DNA of 64,000 bases from Streptomyces capillispiralis. Lineage in GTDB: Bacteria; Actinomycetota; Actinomycetes; Streptomycetales; Streptomycetaceae. The notes below the pieces were generated by a model. That model worked only from the letters and a program-made list of their open reading frames with translations, searched no databases and was not told the DNA's origin. The stretch spans positions 6,046,501 to 6,110,500 of the forward strand of contig NZ_VIWV01000001.1 in assembly GCF_007829875.1 (NCBI RefSeq), read 5' to 3'. Positions 8,971 to 16,722 of the stretch are shown here, in pieces. Numbering within the stretch: the stretch's first letter is position 1; each line of letters opens with the position of its first letter. Made by a program: the position numbers and the translations under genes.

Positions 8971-9657
8971 ATGACCACCCCGCATCCCTACGGCACACCG
9001 GGCGCCCCCCATCTCACCGTGCGCGGCGAGGCCCACCTCGAAGCCGTCCCCGACCTCGCCCGCATCACGGTCACGCTCACCGCGCGGGGCCGCGACCGGC
9101 GCACCACCCTCGACGACCTCGCCCGCCGCAACACCGCCGCCGTCGACCTCGTCAAGTCCTGCGGCGACGCCCTCGAACACCTCGAAACGGGCGCCCTCAC
9201 CCTCACCCCCGAACTCACCGCCCACGGCCGCGGCGAACGCGTCCGGAGCCATCACGGCACGGTCCGCCTCACCGCCGAACTGAACGACTTCACCGTCCTC
9301 GGCGACCTCACCGCCCGCCTCGCCGACCTCGACCTCACCCGCGTCGACGGACCCCGTTGGATCCTGCGCCCCGACTCCCCGGCCCACCGGCAGGCCCGCC
9401 GCGAGGCGGTGCACGACGCCGTCCGGCGCGCCCGCGCCTACGCCGAGGCGCTCGGCACCACCCTCGCCGCCCTCATCGAACTCACCGACACCGGCGCCAC
9501 GGCAGGCCACCCCGAACCCCTCCCCGGCACCCGCTCCCTGGCCTTCGCCGCAGCCGCCGAGGACGCCGCGCCCCCGCCGCTCGACCTCGAACCCCAGCGG
9601 CAGCACCTGCACGCCGAGGTCAGCGCACGCTTCACCATGCTGCCGCCCCGGCTCTAG
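8971..9657 (+). CDS. SIMPL domain (DUF541) protein
   Basis: A 228-residue protein of the SIMPL/DUF541 family. The opening pattern HLTVRGEAHLEAVPDLARITVT is typical, followed by repeated alternation of beta strands and an helix rich in arginines (RQARREAVHDAVRRARAYAEAL). Homologues can be periplasmic or cytoplasmic with no agreed biochemical role. No signal peptide is visible here, so it is predicted cytoplasmic. The ATG at 8971 was chosen because homologous sequence begins soon after it; the region upstream reads as noncoding. It diverges from the 5'-nucleotidase gene. Confidence 0.8.
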   Translation: MTTPHPYGTPGAPHLTVRGEAHLEAVPDLARITVTLTARGRDRRTTLDDLARRNTAAVDLVKSCGDALEHLETGALTLTPELTAHGRGERVRSHHGTVRLTAELNDFTVLGDLTARLADLDLTRVDGPRWILRPDSPAHRQARREAVHDAVRRARAYAEALGTTLAALIELTDTGATAGHPEPLPGTRSLAFAAAAEDAAPPPLDLEPQRQHLHAEVSARFTMLPPRL

Positions 9658-9800
9658 CGAGCGCGGCCGCCGCACCCGCAGCCGCCCCCCGATCGCTCAT
9701 CGGAGCGGCCCCGCGCACACTTCAACACTTGTCAACAACCCTTCACCGACAGGCCGTTGAGTCGTCATGCGCAACCAAGTCGCTACCCGCCGGTAAGCCC

Positions 9801-9806
9801 TAGGCT
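9801..9806 (+). promoter_or_regulatory. -10 element TAGGCT, leaderless start of pyk
   Basis: TAGGCT ends 6 bases before the pyk ATG at 9813, with no ribosome binding site between. It is identical to the -10 boxes before chorismate mutase and coaE. No good -35 box is seen at the usual spacing. Confidence 0.45.
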
Positions 9807-9812
9807 CGAACC

Positions 9813-11264
9813 ATGCGCCGAGCGAAAATCGTCTGCACCCTGGGCCCCGCCACCGACACATACGACCAGATCAAAGCCCTGGTCGACGCGGGAATGGACG
9901 TAGCCCGATTCAACCTCAGCCACGGCGGCCACGCCGAGCACGAGGAGCGCTACCGACGTGTGCGCAAGGCCGCCGACGAGACCGGCCGCAGCGTCGGCCT
10001 CCTCGCCGACCTTCAAGGCCCGAAAATCCGCCTTGGCCGCTTCACCGAGGGCCCCGTACTCCTCGAACGCGGCGACACCTTCACCATCACCGTCGAAGAA
10101 GGCGTCCAGGGCGACCGCCACACCTGCGGCACCACCTACGCCGGCCTCGCCGCCGACGTCACCACCGGCGAGCGCATCCTCGTCGACGACGGCAAGGTCA
10201 CCCTGGAGGTCACCGCCGTCGACGGCCCCCGCGTCCACACCACCGTGGTCGAAGGCGGCATGGTCTCCGACCACAAGGGCCTCAACCTCCCCGGCGTCGC
10301 CGTCTCCGTCCCCGCCCTCTCCAAGAAGGACGAGAACGACCTGCGCTGGGCCCTGCGCACCGGCTTCGACGTCATCGCCCTCTCCTTCGTCCGCAGCGGA
10401 CGCGACATCAGGGACGTCCACCGCATCATGGACGAGGAGGGCCGCCGCCTCCCCGTCATCGCCAAGGTGGAGAAGCCGCAGGCGGTCGAGAACATCGACG
10501 ACATCGTCGCCGCCTTCGACGGCATCATGGTCGCCCGCGGCGACCTCGGCGTCGAGATGCCCCTCGAACAGGTCCCGATCGTCCAGAAGCGCGCCATCAA
10601 ACTGGCCAAGCGCAACGCCAAGCCGGTCATCGTCGCCACCCAGATGCTCGACTCGATGATCGACAACGCCCGCCCCACCCGCGCGGAGGCGTCCGACGTC
10701 GCCAACGCCGTCATCGACGGCACCGACGCCGTGATGCTCTCCGGCGAGACCAGCGTCGGCAAGCACGCCGTCGAGACCGTGCGCACCATGGCCCGCATCG
10801 TGGCCGCCGCCGAGGAGGACATCCTCGCCAAGGGCCTGCCGCCCCTGACCGAACGCAACAAGCCCCGCACCCAGGGCGGCGCCGTGGCCCGCGCGGCCGC
10901 CGAGATGGGCGACTTCCTCGGCGCGAAGTTCCTCGTCGCCTTCACCCAGTCCGGCGACACCGCCCGCCGCCTGTCCCGCTACCGCAGCCCCATCCCCCTG
11001 CTCGCCTTCACCCCGGACCCGGCCACCCGCTCCCAGCTCAGCCTGACCTGGGGCGTGGAGACCTTCCTAGGTCCCCACGTCGACTCCACGGACGCGATGG
11101 TCGAACAGGTCGACGAACTGCTGCTGGAGTACGCCCGCTGCGAGCGCGGCGACACCGTCGTCATCACCGCCGGCTCCCCGCCGGGAGTCTCCGGTTCGAC
11201 GAACATGGTCCGTGTCCACCGCATCGGCGAGGACGACAGCCCTCGGCAGCCGTCCGGCACCTGA
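9813..11264 (+). CDS. pyk: Pyruvate kinase
   Basis: A 483-residue glycolytic enzyme that transfers phosphate from phosphoenolpyruvate to ADP. The barrel starts MRRAKIVCTLGPAT. AKVEKPQAVENIDDI contains the signature catalytic lysine, followed by VARGDLGVEMP and TQMLDSMI, and VMLSGETSVGKHAVE is present. The B domain (residues 70-170) and the C-terminal regulatory domain are complete, and length is normal. The gene appears leaderless. It converges on a minus-strand tRNA gene about 100 bases downstream. Confidence 0.97.
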   Translation: MRRAKIVCTLGPATDTYDQIKALVDAGMDVARFNLSHGGHAEHEERYRRVRKAADETGRSVGLLADLQGPKIRLGRFTEGPVLLERGDTFTITVEEGVQGDRHTCGTTYAGLAADVTTGERILVDDGKVTLEVTAVDGPRVHTTVVEGGMVSDHKGLNLPGVAVSVPALSKKDENDLRWALRTGFDVIALSFVRSGRDIRDVHRIMDEEGRRLPVIAKVEKPQAVENIDDIVAAFDGIMVARGDLGVEMPLEQVPIVQKRAIKLAKRNAKPVIVATQMLDSMIDNARPTRAEASDVANAVIDGTDAVMLSGETSVGKHAVETVRTMARIVAAAEEDILAKGLPPLTERNKPRTQGGAVARAAAEMGDFLGAKFLVAFTQSGDTARRLSRYRSPIPLLAFTPDPATRSQLSLTWGVETFLGPHVDSTDAMVEQVDELLLEYARCERGDTVVITAGSPPGVSGSTNMVRVHRIGEDDSPRQPSGT

Positions 11265-11291
11265 TCGTCCCGAGGTGCGGCAGGCGTGCGA

Positions 11292-11329
11292 CAAAAAGCG
11301 GATGTTCACCGAAAAGTTGGACATCCGCT
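11292..11329 (-). terminator. Terminator downstream of the minus-strand tRNA gene
   Basis: Read on the minus strand, AGCGGATGT pairs perfectly with ACATCCGCT across a 15-base loop and is followed at once by TTTTTGT. This is a stem plus U-tract, 33 bases past the tRNA 3' end. The stem could also help end pyk transcription on the plus strand. Confidence 0.72.
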
Positions 11330-11361
11330 GTCAAATGGTGACCTTGGATACAGAGGAAAAG

Positions 11362-11434
11362 TACCCCGGGTCGGATTCGAACCGACGCTGGATGGTGTTT
11401 GAGACCATTGCCTCTACCGCTGGGCTACCGGGGC
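11362..11434 (-). tRNA. tRNA with anticodon CAA (Leu codon UUG) but a short, class I variable loop
   Basis: The 73-base cloverleaf folds as follows. Acceptor GCCCCGG pairs with CCGGGGT, with a G-U first pair. The D arm carries AGCGGTAGA. The anticodon stem ATGGT/ACCAT closes the loop CTCAAAC, giving anticodon CAA. The variable loop is only CCAGC, the T arm is GTCGG-TTCGAAT-CCGAC, and the discriminator base is A. The 3' CCA is not encoded, as for many actinobacterial tRNAs. Bacterial leucine tRNAs normally have a long class II variable arm, which is missing here, so the amino acid identity is uncertain. The D stem has only three good pairs. Confidence 0.88.
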
Positions 11435-11539
11435 GCCCTGCAAAACGAAGGTCGACGGTCACCCGCCGTGCCCCCACCTTACCGCAGCTGGGTACGCTCT
11501 TGTCAGCAGTACCGGTCTGCCCCGCACCAAGGAGCCCAC

Positions 11540-12196
11540 GTGAGCGCCCCCGAGTCGCCCCAGCCTGTAGACGTGCCCGATGACGACAAGTCGCACGTGC
11601 CTCCCTTGACGACCCGCGTCGTGATCGCCGAGGACGAGGCCCTGATCCGGCTCGATCTCAAAGAGATGCTGGAGGAGGAGGGCTACTCCGTCGTCGGGGA
11701 GGCGGGGGACGGCGAGCAGGCGATCGAGCTGGCCCGTGAGCACCGGCCCGACCTGGTGATCCTCGACGTGAAGATGCCGAAGCTGGACGGCATCTCCGCG
11801 GCGGAGAAGATCGCCGAGGAGAGCATCGCCCCGGTGCTGATGCTGACCGCGTTCTCGCAGCGCGACCTGGTGGAGCGGGCGCGGGACGCGGGCGCGATGG
11901 CGTACCTGGTGAAGCCGTTCAGCAAGAGCGACGTGGTGCCGGCCATCGAGATGGCGGTGTCGCGGTTCACGGAGCTGAAGGAGCTGGAGCGCGAGGTCGC
12001 GGACCTGAGCCAGCGGCTGGAGACGCGGAAGCTGGTGGACCGGGCGAAGTCGGTGCTGCAGACGCAGTACGGACTGTCGGAGCCGGCCGCGTTCCGCTGG
12101 ATCCAGAAGACGTCGATGGACCGGCGGATGTCGATGCAGCAGGTGGCGCAGGCGGTCATCGACGATGCCGAGGAGAAGAAGGCGTCCAAGGGATAG
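11540..12196 (+). CDS. Response regulator with ANTAR RNA-binding domain (PdtaR-like)
   Basis: A 218-residue protein with a receiver domain (residues 25-145) and a C-terminal ANTAR domain (about 155-210). The acidic pocket is EDE at 31-33, the phosphoacceptor is D76 in LVILDVKMP, and the lysine lies in YLVKPFSKSD. The ANTAR helices include LETRKLVDRAKSVLQ and SEPAAFRWIQKTSMDRRMSM. ANTAR proteins bind paired hairpins in nascent mRNA and prevent termination. An AAGGAG site 5 bases upstream supports the GTG start at 11540. A partner histidine kinase is not present in the window. Its RNA targets are unknown. Confidence 0.93.
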   Translation: MSAPESPQPVDVPDDDKSHVPPLTTRVVIAEDEALIRLDLKEMLEEEGYSVVGEAGDGEQAIELAREHRPDLVILDVKMPKLDGISAAEKIAEESIAPVLMLTAFSQRDLVERARDAGAMAYLVKPFSKSDVVPAIEMAVSRFTELKELEREVADLSQRLETRKLVDRAKSVLQTQYGLSEPAAFRWIQKTSMDRRMSMQQVAQAVIDDAEEKKASKG

Positions 12197-12216
12197 CCCG
12201 CGGCCGCCGTGTGCGC

Positions 12217-12258
12217 GACGAGGCCCGCGCTCCCCTCGCAGGGGGCGCGGGCCTCGTC
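12217..12258. terminator. Bidirectional terminator between the ANTAR gene and livF
   Basis: An 18-bp stem (GACGAGGCCCGCGCTCCC at 12217-12234 with its complement at 12241-12258, one T-G pair) around a 6-base loop separates two convergent genes. Confidence 0.82.
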
Positions 12259-12280
12259 GTGTGCCGGCCGGTGCGGGCCC

Positions 12281-12997
12281 TCAGTCCTCGCCGAGGTACG
12301 CCTTGCGGACGGACTCGTCGTGCAGGAGGTCCTGTCCGGAACCGGAGAGGACGATCTTGCCGACCTCCATGACGTGGGCGTGGTCCGCGAGGGACAGCGC
12401 CGCCTGGGCGTTCTGCTCGATGAGCAGGATGGTGGTGCCCTGGGACTTGAGTTCGGCGATGGTGGCCATGATCTTCTGCATCATGATCGGCGAGAGACCC
12501 ATGGAGGGCTCGTCGAGCATCAGCAGTTTGGGCCGGGACATCAGCGCCCTGCCCATGGCGAGCATCTGCTGCTCACCGCCGGAGAGGGTGCCCGCGGCCT
12601 GCTTGCTGCGTTCCCCGAGGATGGGGAAGAGCTCGTAGGCGCGCTGGATGTCCTTCTCGATGCCCTCCTTGTCGTTGCGGAGGAAGGCACCGAGGCGCAG
12701 GTTGTCCTCGATGGTCATCCGGGGGAAGATGTGCCGCCCCTCGGGGGAGTGGGCGAGCCCCAGCGACACGATCTTGTGCGCGGGGATCTTCTTCAGCGAC
12801 TGTCCGTCGAACCTGATGTCGCCGGAGACCGGCTGGAGCAGTCCGGAGAGCGTCCTGAGCGTGGTGGTCTTGCCGGCGCCGTTGGTGCCGATGAGGGTGA
12901 CGACCTCGCCCGCTTCGACCTTGAACGAGATGCCCTTGACGGCCTCGATCTTGCCGTAGGCGACCCTGAGGTCCTCGACCTCCAGCAGTGCGGTCAC
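12281..12997 (-). CDS. livF: Branched-chain amino acid ABC transporter ATP-binding protein LivF
   Basis: A 238-residue ATPase powering uptake of leucine, isoleucine and valine. It has Walker A GTNGAGKTTT, signature LSGGEQQML, Walker B LLMLDEPSMGL and the switch histidine region. SLGLAHSPEGRHIFPRMT is characteristic of LivF. The GTG start at 12997 overlaps the livG stop in GTGA, so the two ATPases are coupled. It is the last gene of the livKHMGF operon and is followed by a strong terminator. Confidence 0.93.
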   Translation of the reverse strand: MTALLEVEDLRVAYGKIEAVKGISFKVEAGEVVTLIGTNGAGKTTTLRTLSGLLQPVSGDIRFDGQSLKKIPAHKIVSLGLAHSPEGRHIFPRMTIEDNLRLGAFLRNDKEGIEKDIQRAYELFPILGERSKQAAGTLSGGEQQMLAMGRALMSRPKLLMLDEPSMGLSPIMMQKIMATIAELKSQGTTILLIEQNAQAALSLADHAHVMEVGKIVLSGSGQDLLHDESVRKAYLGED

Positions 12998-13851
12998 TTG
13001 TCGTCCCCTTCTGTGGTGCTGTGCGCCTCGGCGGCCTCGACCTCGGCGGCCTCCTCCTGGCCCGGTGCGCCTTCGAAGGGGGTGCCGAGGTAGGCGGCGA
13101 TGACGCGTTCGTCGGCCTGGACGACCTCGGCGGGGCCTTCGACGATCTTCTCGCCCTGGACGAGTACGGCGACCCGGTCGCAGAGGTTCATGATGAACCG
13201 GATGTCGTGTTCGATGACGAGGACGGCGATGCCCTTGTCGCGGATGGCGAAGATCAGCTCTTCGGCGGCCCGGGTCTCCTGCGGGTTCATGCCCGCGGTG
13301 GGCTCGTCGAGCAGGAGCAGGCCGGGCTCGCTGGCGAGTGCCCGGGCGATCTCCAGCTTGCGCTGTTCGCCGTAGGGCAGGTTGCGGGCGAGGTGGTCGG
13401 CCTTGGCCGCGAGTCCGGTGAACTCCAGGAGTTCCATGGCCCGTTCGCGGGATTCCTGTTCGGCCCTCTTGAAGCCGGGCAGCCGCAGCAGGGCCGACCA
13501 GAGGCCTTCCTTGGTGCGGGTGTGCCGTCCGACGAGCACGTTCTCCAGAACGGTCATGTTGGCGAAGAGCCGGATGTTCTGGAAGGTGCGCGCGATGCCG
13601 GCCTGGGTGACCAGGTGCGGCTTGGGCGGCAGCACGGTGCCCTTGTAGGAGACCTTGCCCTCGGTGGGGACGTACAGGCCGGTGAGGCAGTTGAAGAAGG
13701 TGGTCTTCCCCGCGCCGTTGGGGCCGATGAGTCCCACGATCTCGCCGCTGTTGACGGTGAGGTCGACGGAGCGCACGGCGGTGAGGCCGCCGAAGCGCAT
13801 GGTGACGTCGCTGGCGTCGAGGACGGTGGTGGTGGGTGCGGTGGTGGTCAT
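12994..13851 (-). CDS. livG: Branched-chain amino acid ABC transporter ATP-binding protein LivG
   Basis: A 285-residue ATPase with Walker A GPNGAGKTTF, the LivG hallmark GIARTFQNIRLF, signature LPYGEQRKLEIAR and Walker B LLLDEPTAGMN. The last 30 residues (from EGAPGQEEAAEVEAAEA) are an acidic, alanine-rich tail not needed for the ATPase fold. Two in-frame starts exist: ATG 13851, used here, and GTG 13860, which overlaps the livM stop in GTGA. The second might be used through translational coupling. Confidence 0.92.
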   Translation of the reverse strand: MTTTAPTTTVLDASDVTMRFGGLTAVRSVDLTVNSGEIVGLIGPNGAGKTTFFNCLTGLYVPTEGKVSYKGTVLPPKPHLVTQAGIARTFQNIRLFANMTVLENVLVGRHTRTKEGLWSALLRLPGFKRAEQESRERAMELLEFTGLAAKADHLARNLPYGEQRKLEIARALASEPGLLLLDEPTAGMNPQETRAAEELIFAIRDKGIAVLVIEHDIRFIMNLCDRVAVLVQGEKIVEGPAEVVQADERVIAAYLGTPFEGAPGQEEAAEVEAAEAHSTTEGDDK

Positions 13852-13856
13852 GAGGG

Positions 13857-15674
13857 TCACGCCCCTGCCTTCGCGACGCCGGTCGCGCCGTCCGGGAGCG
13901 GCTTGTCGTCCGGTACGTCGAGCTGTCCGGTGTCGTGGAACTCGAGTTGCTTCCTGCGGTCGGCGACCAGGCCCTCGGGGCGGAAGCGCATGAGGAGCAT
14001 GAGCGCGGCGCCGAAGAGGAGCAGCTGGTACTCCGCCATGAACTGGAGTTTGGCCGGGATGAGGTAGAGCAGTGCGGCGCCGATGAGGGGGCCGCTGATG
14101 GTGCCCATGCCGCCGAGGATGACGGCGGCGAGCAGGAAGGCCGAGTTCGGCGGCACGGAGCCGGCGAACTGGTACTGCTCGGGGGTGACGCTGTAGGAGA
14201 CGTGGGCCTGCACGGTGCCGGCGAGGCCGGCCAGGCAGGCGCCGAGGGCGAAGGCGAGGAGCTTGAGGCGGAAGCCGTTGATGCCCATGGCGGTGGCGGC
14301 GGTCTCGTCCTCGCGGATGGCGACCCAGGCACGGCCGATGCGGGACTCCGCGGAACGGCGGAAGACCAGCACGACGATCGCGGTGAACAGCAGCATCAGC
14401 AGGTAGTAGTTGCCGGAGCGGGTGAGCTCGTGGCCGAGGACGTCGTGCGGCAGGCCCAGGTTGAAGCCGAAGATCTCCAGGTCGGGGATGTTCGGGATGC
14501 CGTTGGAGCCGTTGGTGACGTCCGGTCCGCTGTTGCCGTTCAGGTTGTTCATGGTGATGCGGAAGATCTCACCGAAGCCGAGCGTCACGATGGCGAGGTA
14601 GTCGCCGCGCAGTCGCAGGGTCGGCGCGCCGATCACCACGCCGAAGATCAGCGAGGCGAGCGCGCCGGTGAGGACGGCCGCCCAGAACGGGAAGTGCAGG
14701 CCGATGCTCGACTGCGGGGAGCCGGACACCAGGGCGGCGGCGTAGGCGCCGACACCGAGGAAGGCGACGTATCCGAGGTCGAGGAGGCCGGCGAGGCCGA
14801 CGACGACGTTGAGGCCCAGGGCGACCGTGGCGAAGATCAGGATGTTCGCGCCGATGAGGGCGAACTGGTCGTTGCTCTGGGTGAAGGGGAAGCAGATCGC
14901 GGCGACGAAGGCGGCCGCGAGGGTGACGTTGCGGTGCTTGGCGGTGAGGGCCGAGAGCCGCTTGAGCAGTCCGGCGCGGGTGACGGCGGTGAAGCCGAAC
15001 CCGGCGGTGATCAGGAACCCGATGAACAGCTCGGAGTACTCGGTGCCGATGCCGTACGCGAAGACGTACAGGCCGGCGCCGAAGCCGGCGGCGATGATCA
15101 GGATCTCGGCCCAGGAGGGCAGCTCCTTGGCGCGGCCGGGTTCGGGGGCGGTGAGGGAGTGGCGGATCCGGCCCCAGAGGCCGGGGCGGCCTTCGTTGCG
15201 GTCGTAGGGCTGGTCGACCGGGAGGCCGAGGGCACCGACGACGGCGACGAGGGCGCCGGCGCCGGAGACCCAGGCGCCGGGTTCGAGGTTGACCAGGCCG
15301 CCGAGTTCCTGGCTGATGGCGCCCATGGTGTAGCCGGTGGTGCCGAGGACGCCGAGGGCGCCGAGCAGGACCGGGCTGTTGGTGCCGCCGGGGGTGAGCC
15401 AGCCCAGACCCCGGATGCCGTAGCCGGAGAGGGCGAACAGCAGGGTGAGCGCGGAGCCGACGAGGGTGAGGACCTGGAGGCCGCCGGGGTAACCGGTGAC
15501 GGTGAGGTTGCCGGGGAACTCGTCGGTCCAGGTCCAGGCGAGGAAGGTGCCGATGAGGGCGAGGGCGGAGCCGGCGACGGCGGTCGCGCGTGCCGCGGCG
15601 GGCGGCAGGGGGACGACCGGGGTGGCCGGTGCGGTGTCCGCCTTGGTGGCGGTGGTGGGAGGTGTGGTGGTCAT
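13857..15674 (-). CDS. livM: Branched-chain amino acid ABC transporter permease LivM, long form
   Basis: A 605-residue membrane protein. Residues from about 290 onward are the standard LivM permease: NILIFATVALGLNVVVGLAGLLDLGY, the cytoplasmic loop with AIREDETAATAMGIN, and a final helix before MRFRPEGLVADRR. The first 290 residues add about seven hydrophobic segments (such as VAGSALALIGTFLAWTW and AEILIIAAGFGAGLYVFAYG), roughly doubling the usual 300-420 residue length. I recall similar long forms in other Streptomyces. ATG 15674 was chosen; GTG 15683, overlapping the livH stop, is the alternative. Confidence 0.9.
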   Translation of the reverse strand: MTTTPPTTATKADTAPATPVVPLPPAAARATAVAGSALALIGTFLAWTWTDEFPGNLTVTGYPGGLQVLTLVGSALTLLFALSGYGIRGLGWLTPGGTNSPVLLGALGVLGTTGYTMGAISQELGGLVNLEPGAWVSGAGALVAVVGALGLPVDQPYDRNEGRPGLWGRIRHSLTAPEPGRAKELPSWAEILIIAAGFGAGLYVFAYGIGTEYSELFIGFLITAGFGFTAVTRAGLLKRLSALTAKHRNVTLAAAFVAAICFPFTQSNDQFALIGANILIFATVALGLNVVVGLAGLLDLGYVAFLGVGAYAAALVSGSPQSSIGLHFPFWAAVLTGALASLIFGVVIGAPTLRLRGDYLAIVTLGFGEIFRITMNNLNGNSGPDVTNGSNGIPNIPDLEIFGFNLGLPHDVLGHELTRSGNYYLLMLLFTAIVVLVFRRSAESRIGRAWVAIREDETAATAMGINGFRLKLLAFALGACLAGLAGTVQAHVSYSVTPEQYQFAGSVPPNSAFLLAAVILGGMGTISGPLIGAALLYLIPAKLQFMAEYQLLLFGAALMLLMRFRPEGLVADRRKQLEFHDTGQLDVPDDKPLPDGATGVAKAGA

Positions 15675-15679
15675 GGGTA

Positions 15680-16609
15680 TCACGCCCGATCCGCGACGCG
15701 TTCGCCGAGCAGGCCCTGTGGCCGGAAGAGCAGGACGAGGATGAGCAGGCTGAACGCCCATACGTCCTTCCAGGCGCCGCCGCCGAAGAGTTCCATGCCC
15801 GGGATGTTGCCGATGTAGCCGGTGGCGAGGGCTTCGGCGACGCCGAGGACGATGCCGCCGAGCATGGCGCCGTAGATGTTGCCGATGCCGCCGAGGACCG
15901 CGGCGGTGAAGGCCTTGAGGCCCATCAGGAAGCCCATGCGGAAGCCGACCTGGCCGTTCTTGAGGCCGTAGGCGACGGCGGCGATGGCGGCGAACGCGGC
16001 ACCGATGGCGAAGGCCATGACGATGATGCGGTCGGTGTTGACGCCCATCAGCTTGGCCGTGTCGGGGTCCTGGGCGGTCGCCTGCATGCCGCGGCCGGAG
16101 CGGGTCTTCGACACGAAGAGGCCGAGGGCGATCATGCACAGCGGGGCGGCGATGATGACGAAGAGGTCACCGCGCTGGACGGTGGCGCCGAGGATGTCGA
16201 TCGCCTCGCCCTCGAACTGCGGGAAGGAACGGTCCTTCTTCGCCTCGGGGTACCACATCCACACGATCTGCTGGAGGACGATGGACAGGCCGATGGCGGT
16301 GATCAGGGGTGCCAGCCGTGGTGCGTTGCGCAGGGGCCGGTAGGCGAAGCGTTCGGCCGCGGTGGCGAAGGCGACCGAGACGATCACGCCGCCGAGGATC
16401 ATGAGGGGGATGGCGGCTCCGAGGGCGAAGCCGTCGGGGAGTATCAGGAAGACGGTGAGGGCCCCGAAGCCCCCGACCATGAAGATCTCGCCGTGGGCGA
16501 AGTTGATGAGCTGGACGATGCCGTAGACCATCGTGTAGCCGATCGCGATGAGTCCGTACATCGCGCCGAGGATGAGTCCATTGGCCAGCTGTTGCGGCAG
16601 TTCGTTCAC
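15680..16609 (-). CDS. livH: Branched-chain amino acid ABC transporter permease LivH
   Basis: A 309-residue permease with about eight membrane helices. It opens NELPQQLANGLILGAMYGLIAIGYTMVYG and carries LINFAHGEIFM, the LivH hallmark, then GVNTDRIIVMAFAIG and the C-terminal LLFRPQGLLGE. GGAGG lies 8 bases before the GTG start at 16609. A strong hairpin lies between livK and this gene. The stop codon overlaps the potential GTG start of livM. Confidence 0.93.
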   Translation of the reverse strand: MNELPQQLANGLILGAMYGLIAIGYTMVYGIVQLINFAHGEIFMVGGFGALTVFLILPDGFALGAAIPLMILGGVIVSVAFATAAERFAYRPLRNAPRLAPLITAIGLSIVLQQIVWMWYPEAKKDRSFPQFEGEAIDILGATVQRGDLFVIIAAPLCMIALGLFVSKTRSGRGMQATAQDPDTAKLMGVNTDRIIVMAFAIGAAFAAIAAVAYGLKNGQVGFRMGFLMGLKAFTAAVLGGIGNIYGAMLGGIVLGVAEALATGYIGNIPGMELFGGGAWKDVWAFSLLILVLLFRPQGLLGERVADRA

Positions 16610-16642
16610 CGCAGGGCCTCCGTGGAGTGGTTCGGATATGGC

Positions 16643-16678
16643 GCCGCGCGGGAGCGCTGGTGGGCGCTCCCGCGCGGC
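16643..16678 (-). terminator. Intercistronic hairpin between livK and livH
   Basis: A perfect 15-bp stem (GCCGCGCGGGAGCGC with its complement) around a 6-base loop lies after the livK stop and 34 bases before livH. There is no U-tract. It is placed to end or attenuate transcription after livK, or to protect the 3' end of its mRNA, so that the binding protein is made in excess over the permease. Confidence 0.7.
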
Positions 16679-16722
16679 CTGGATCAATGTCTGAAGGGTG
16701 TGTCCTTCGGGTGTCCCCTCGC

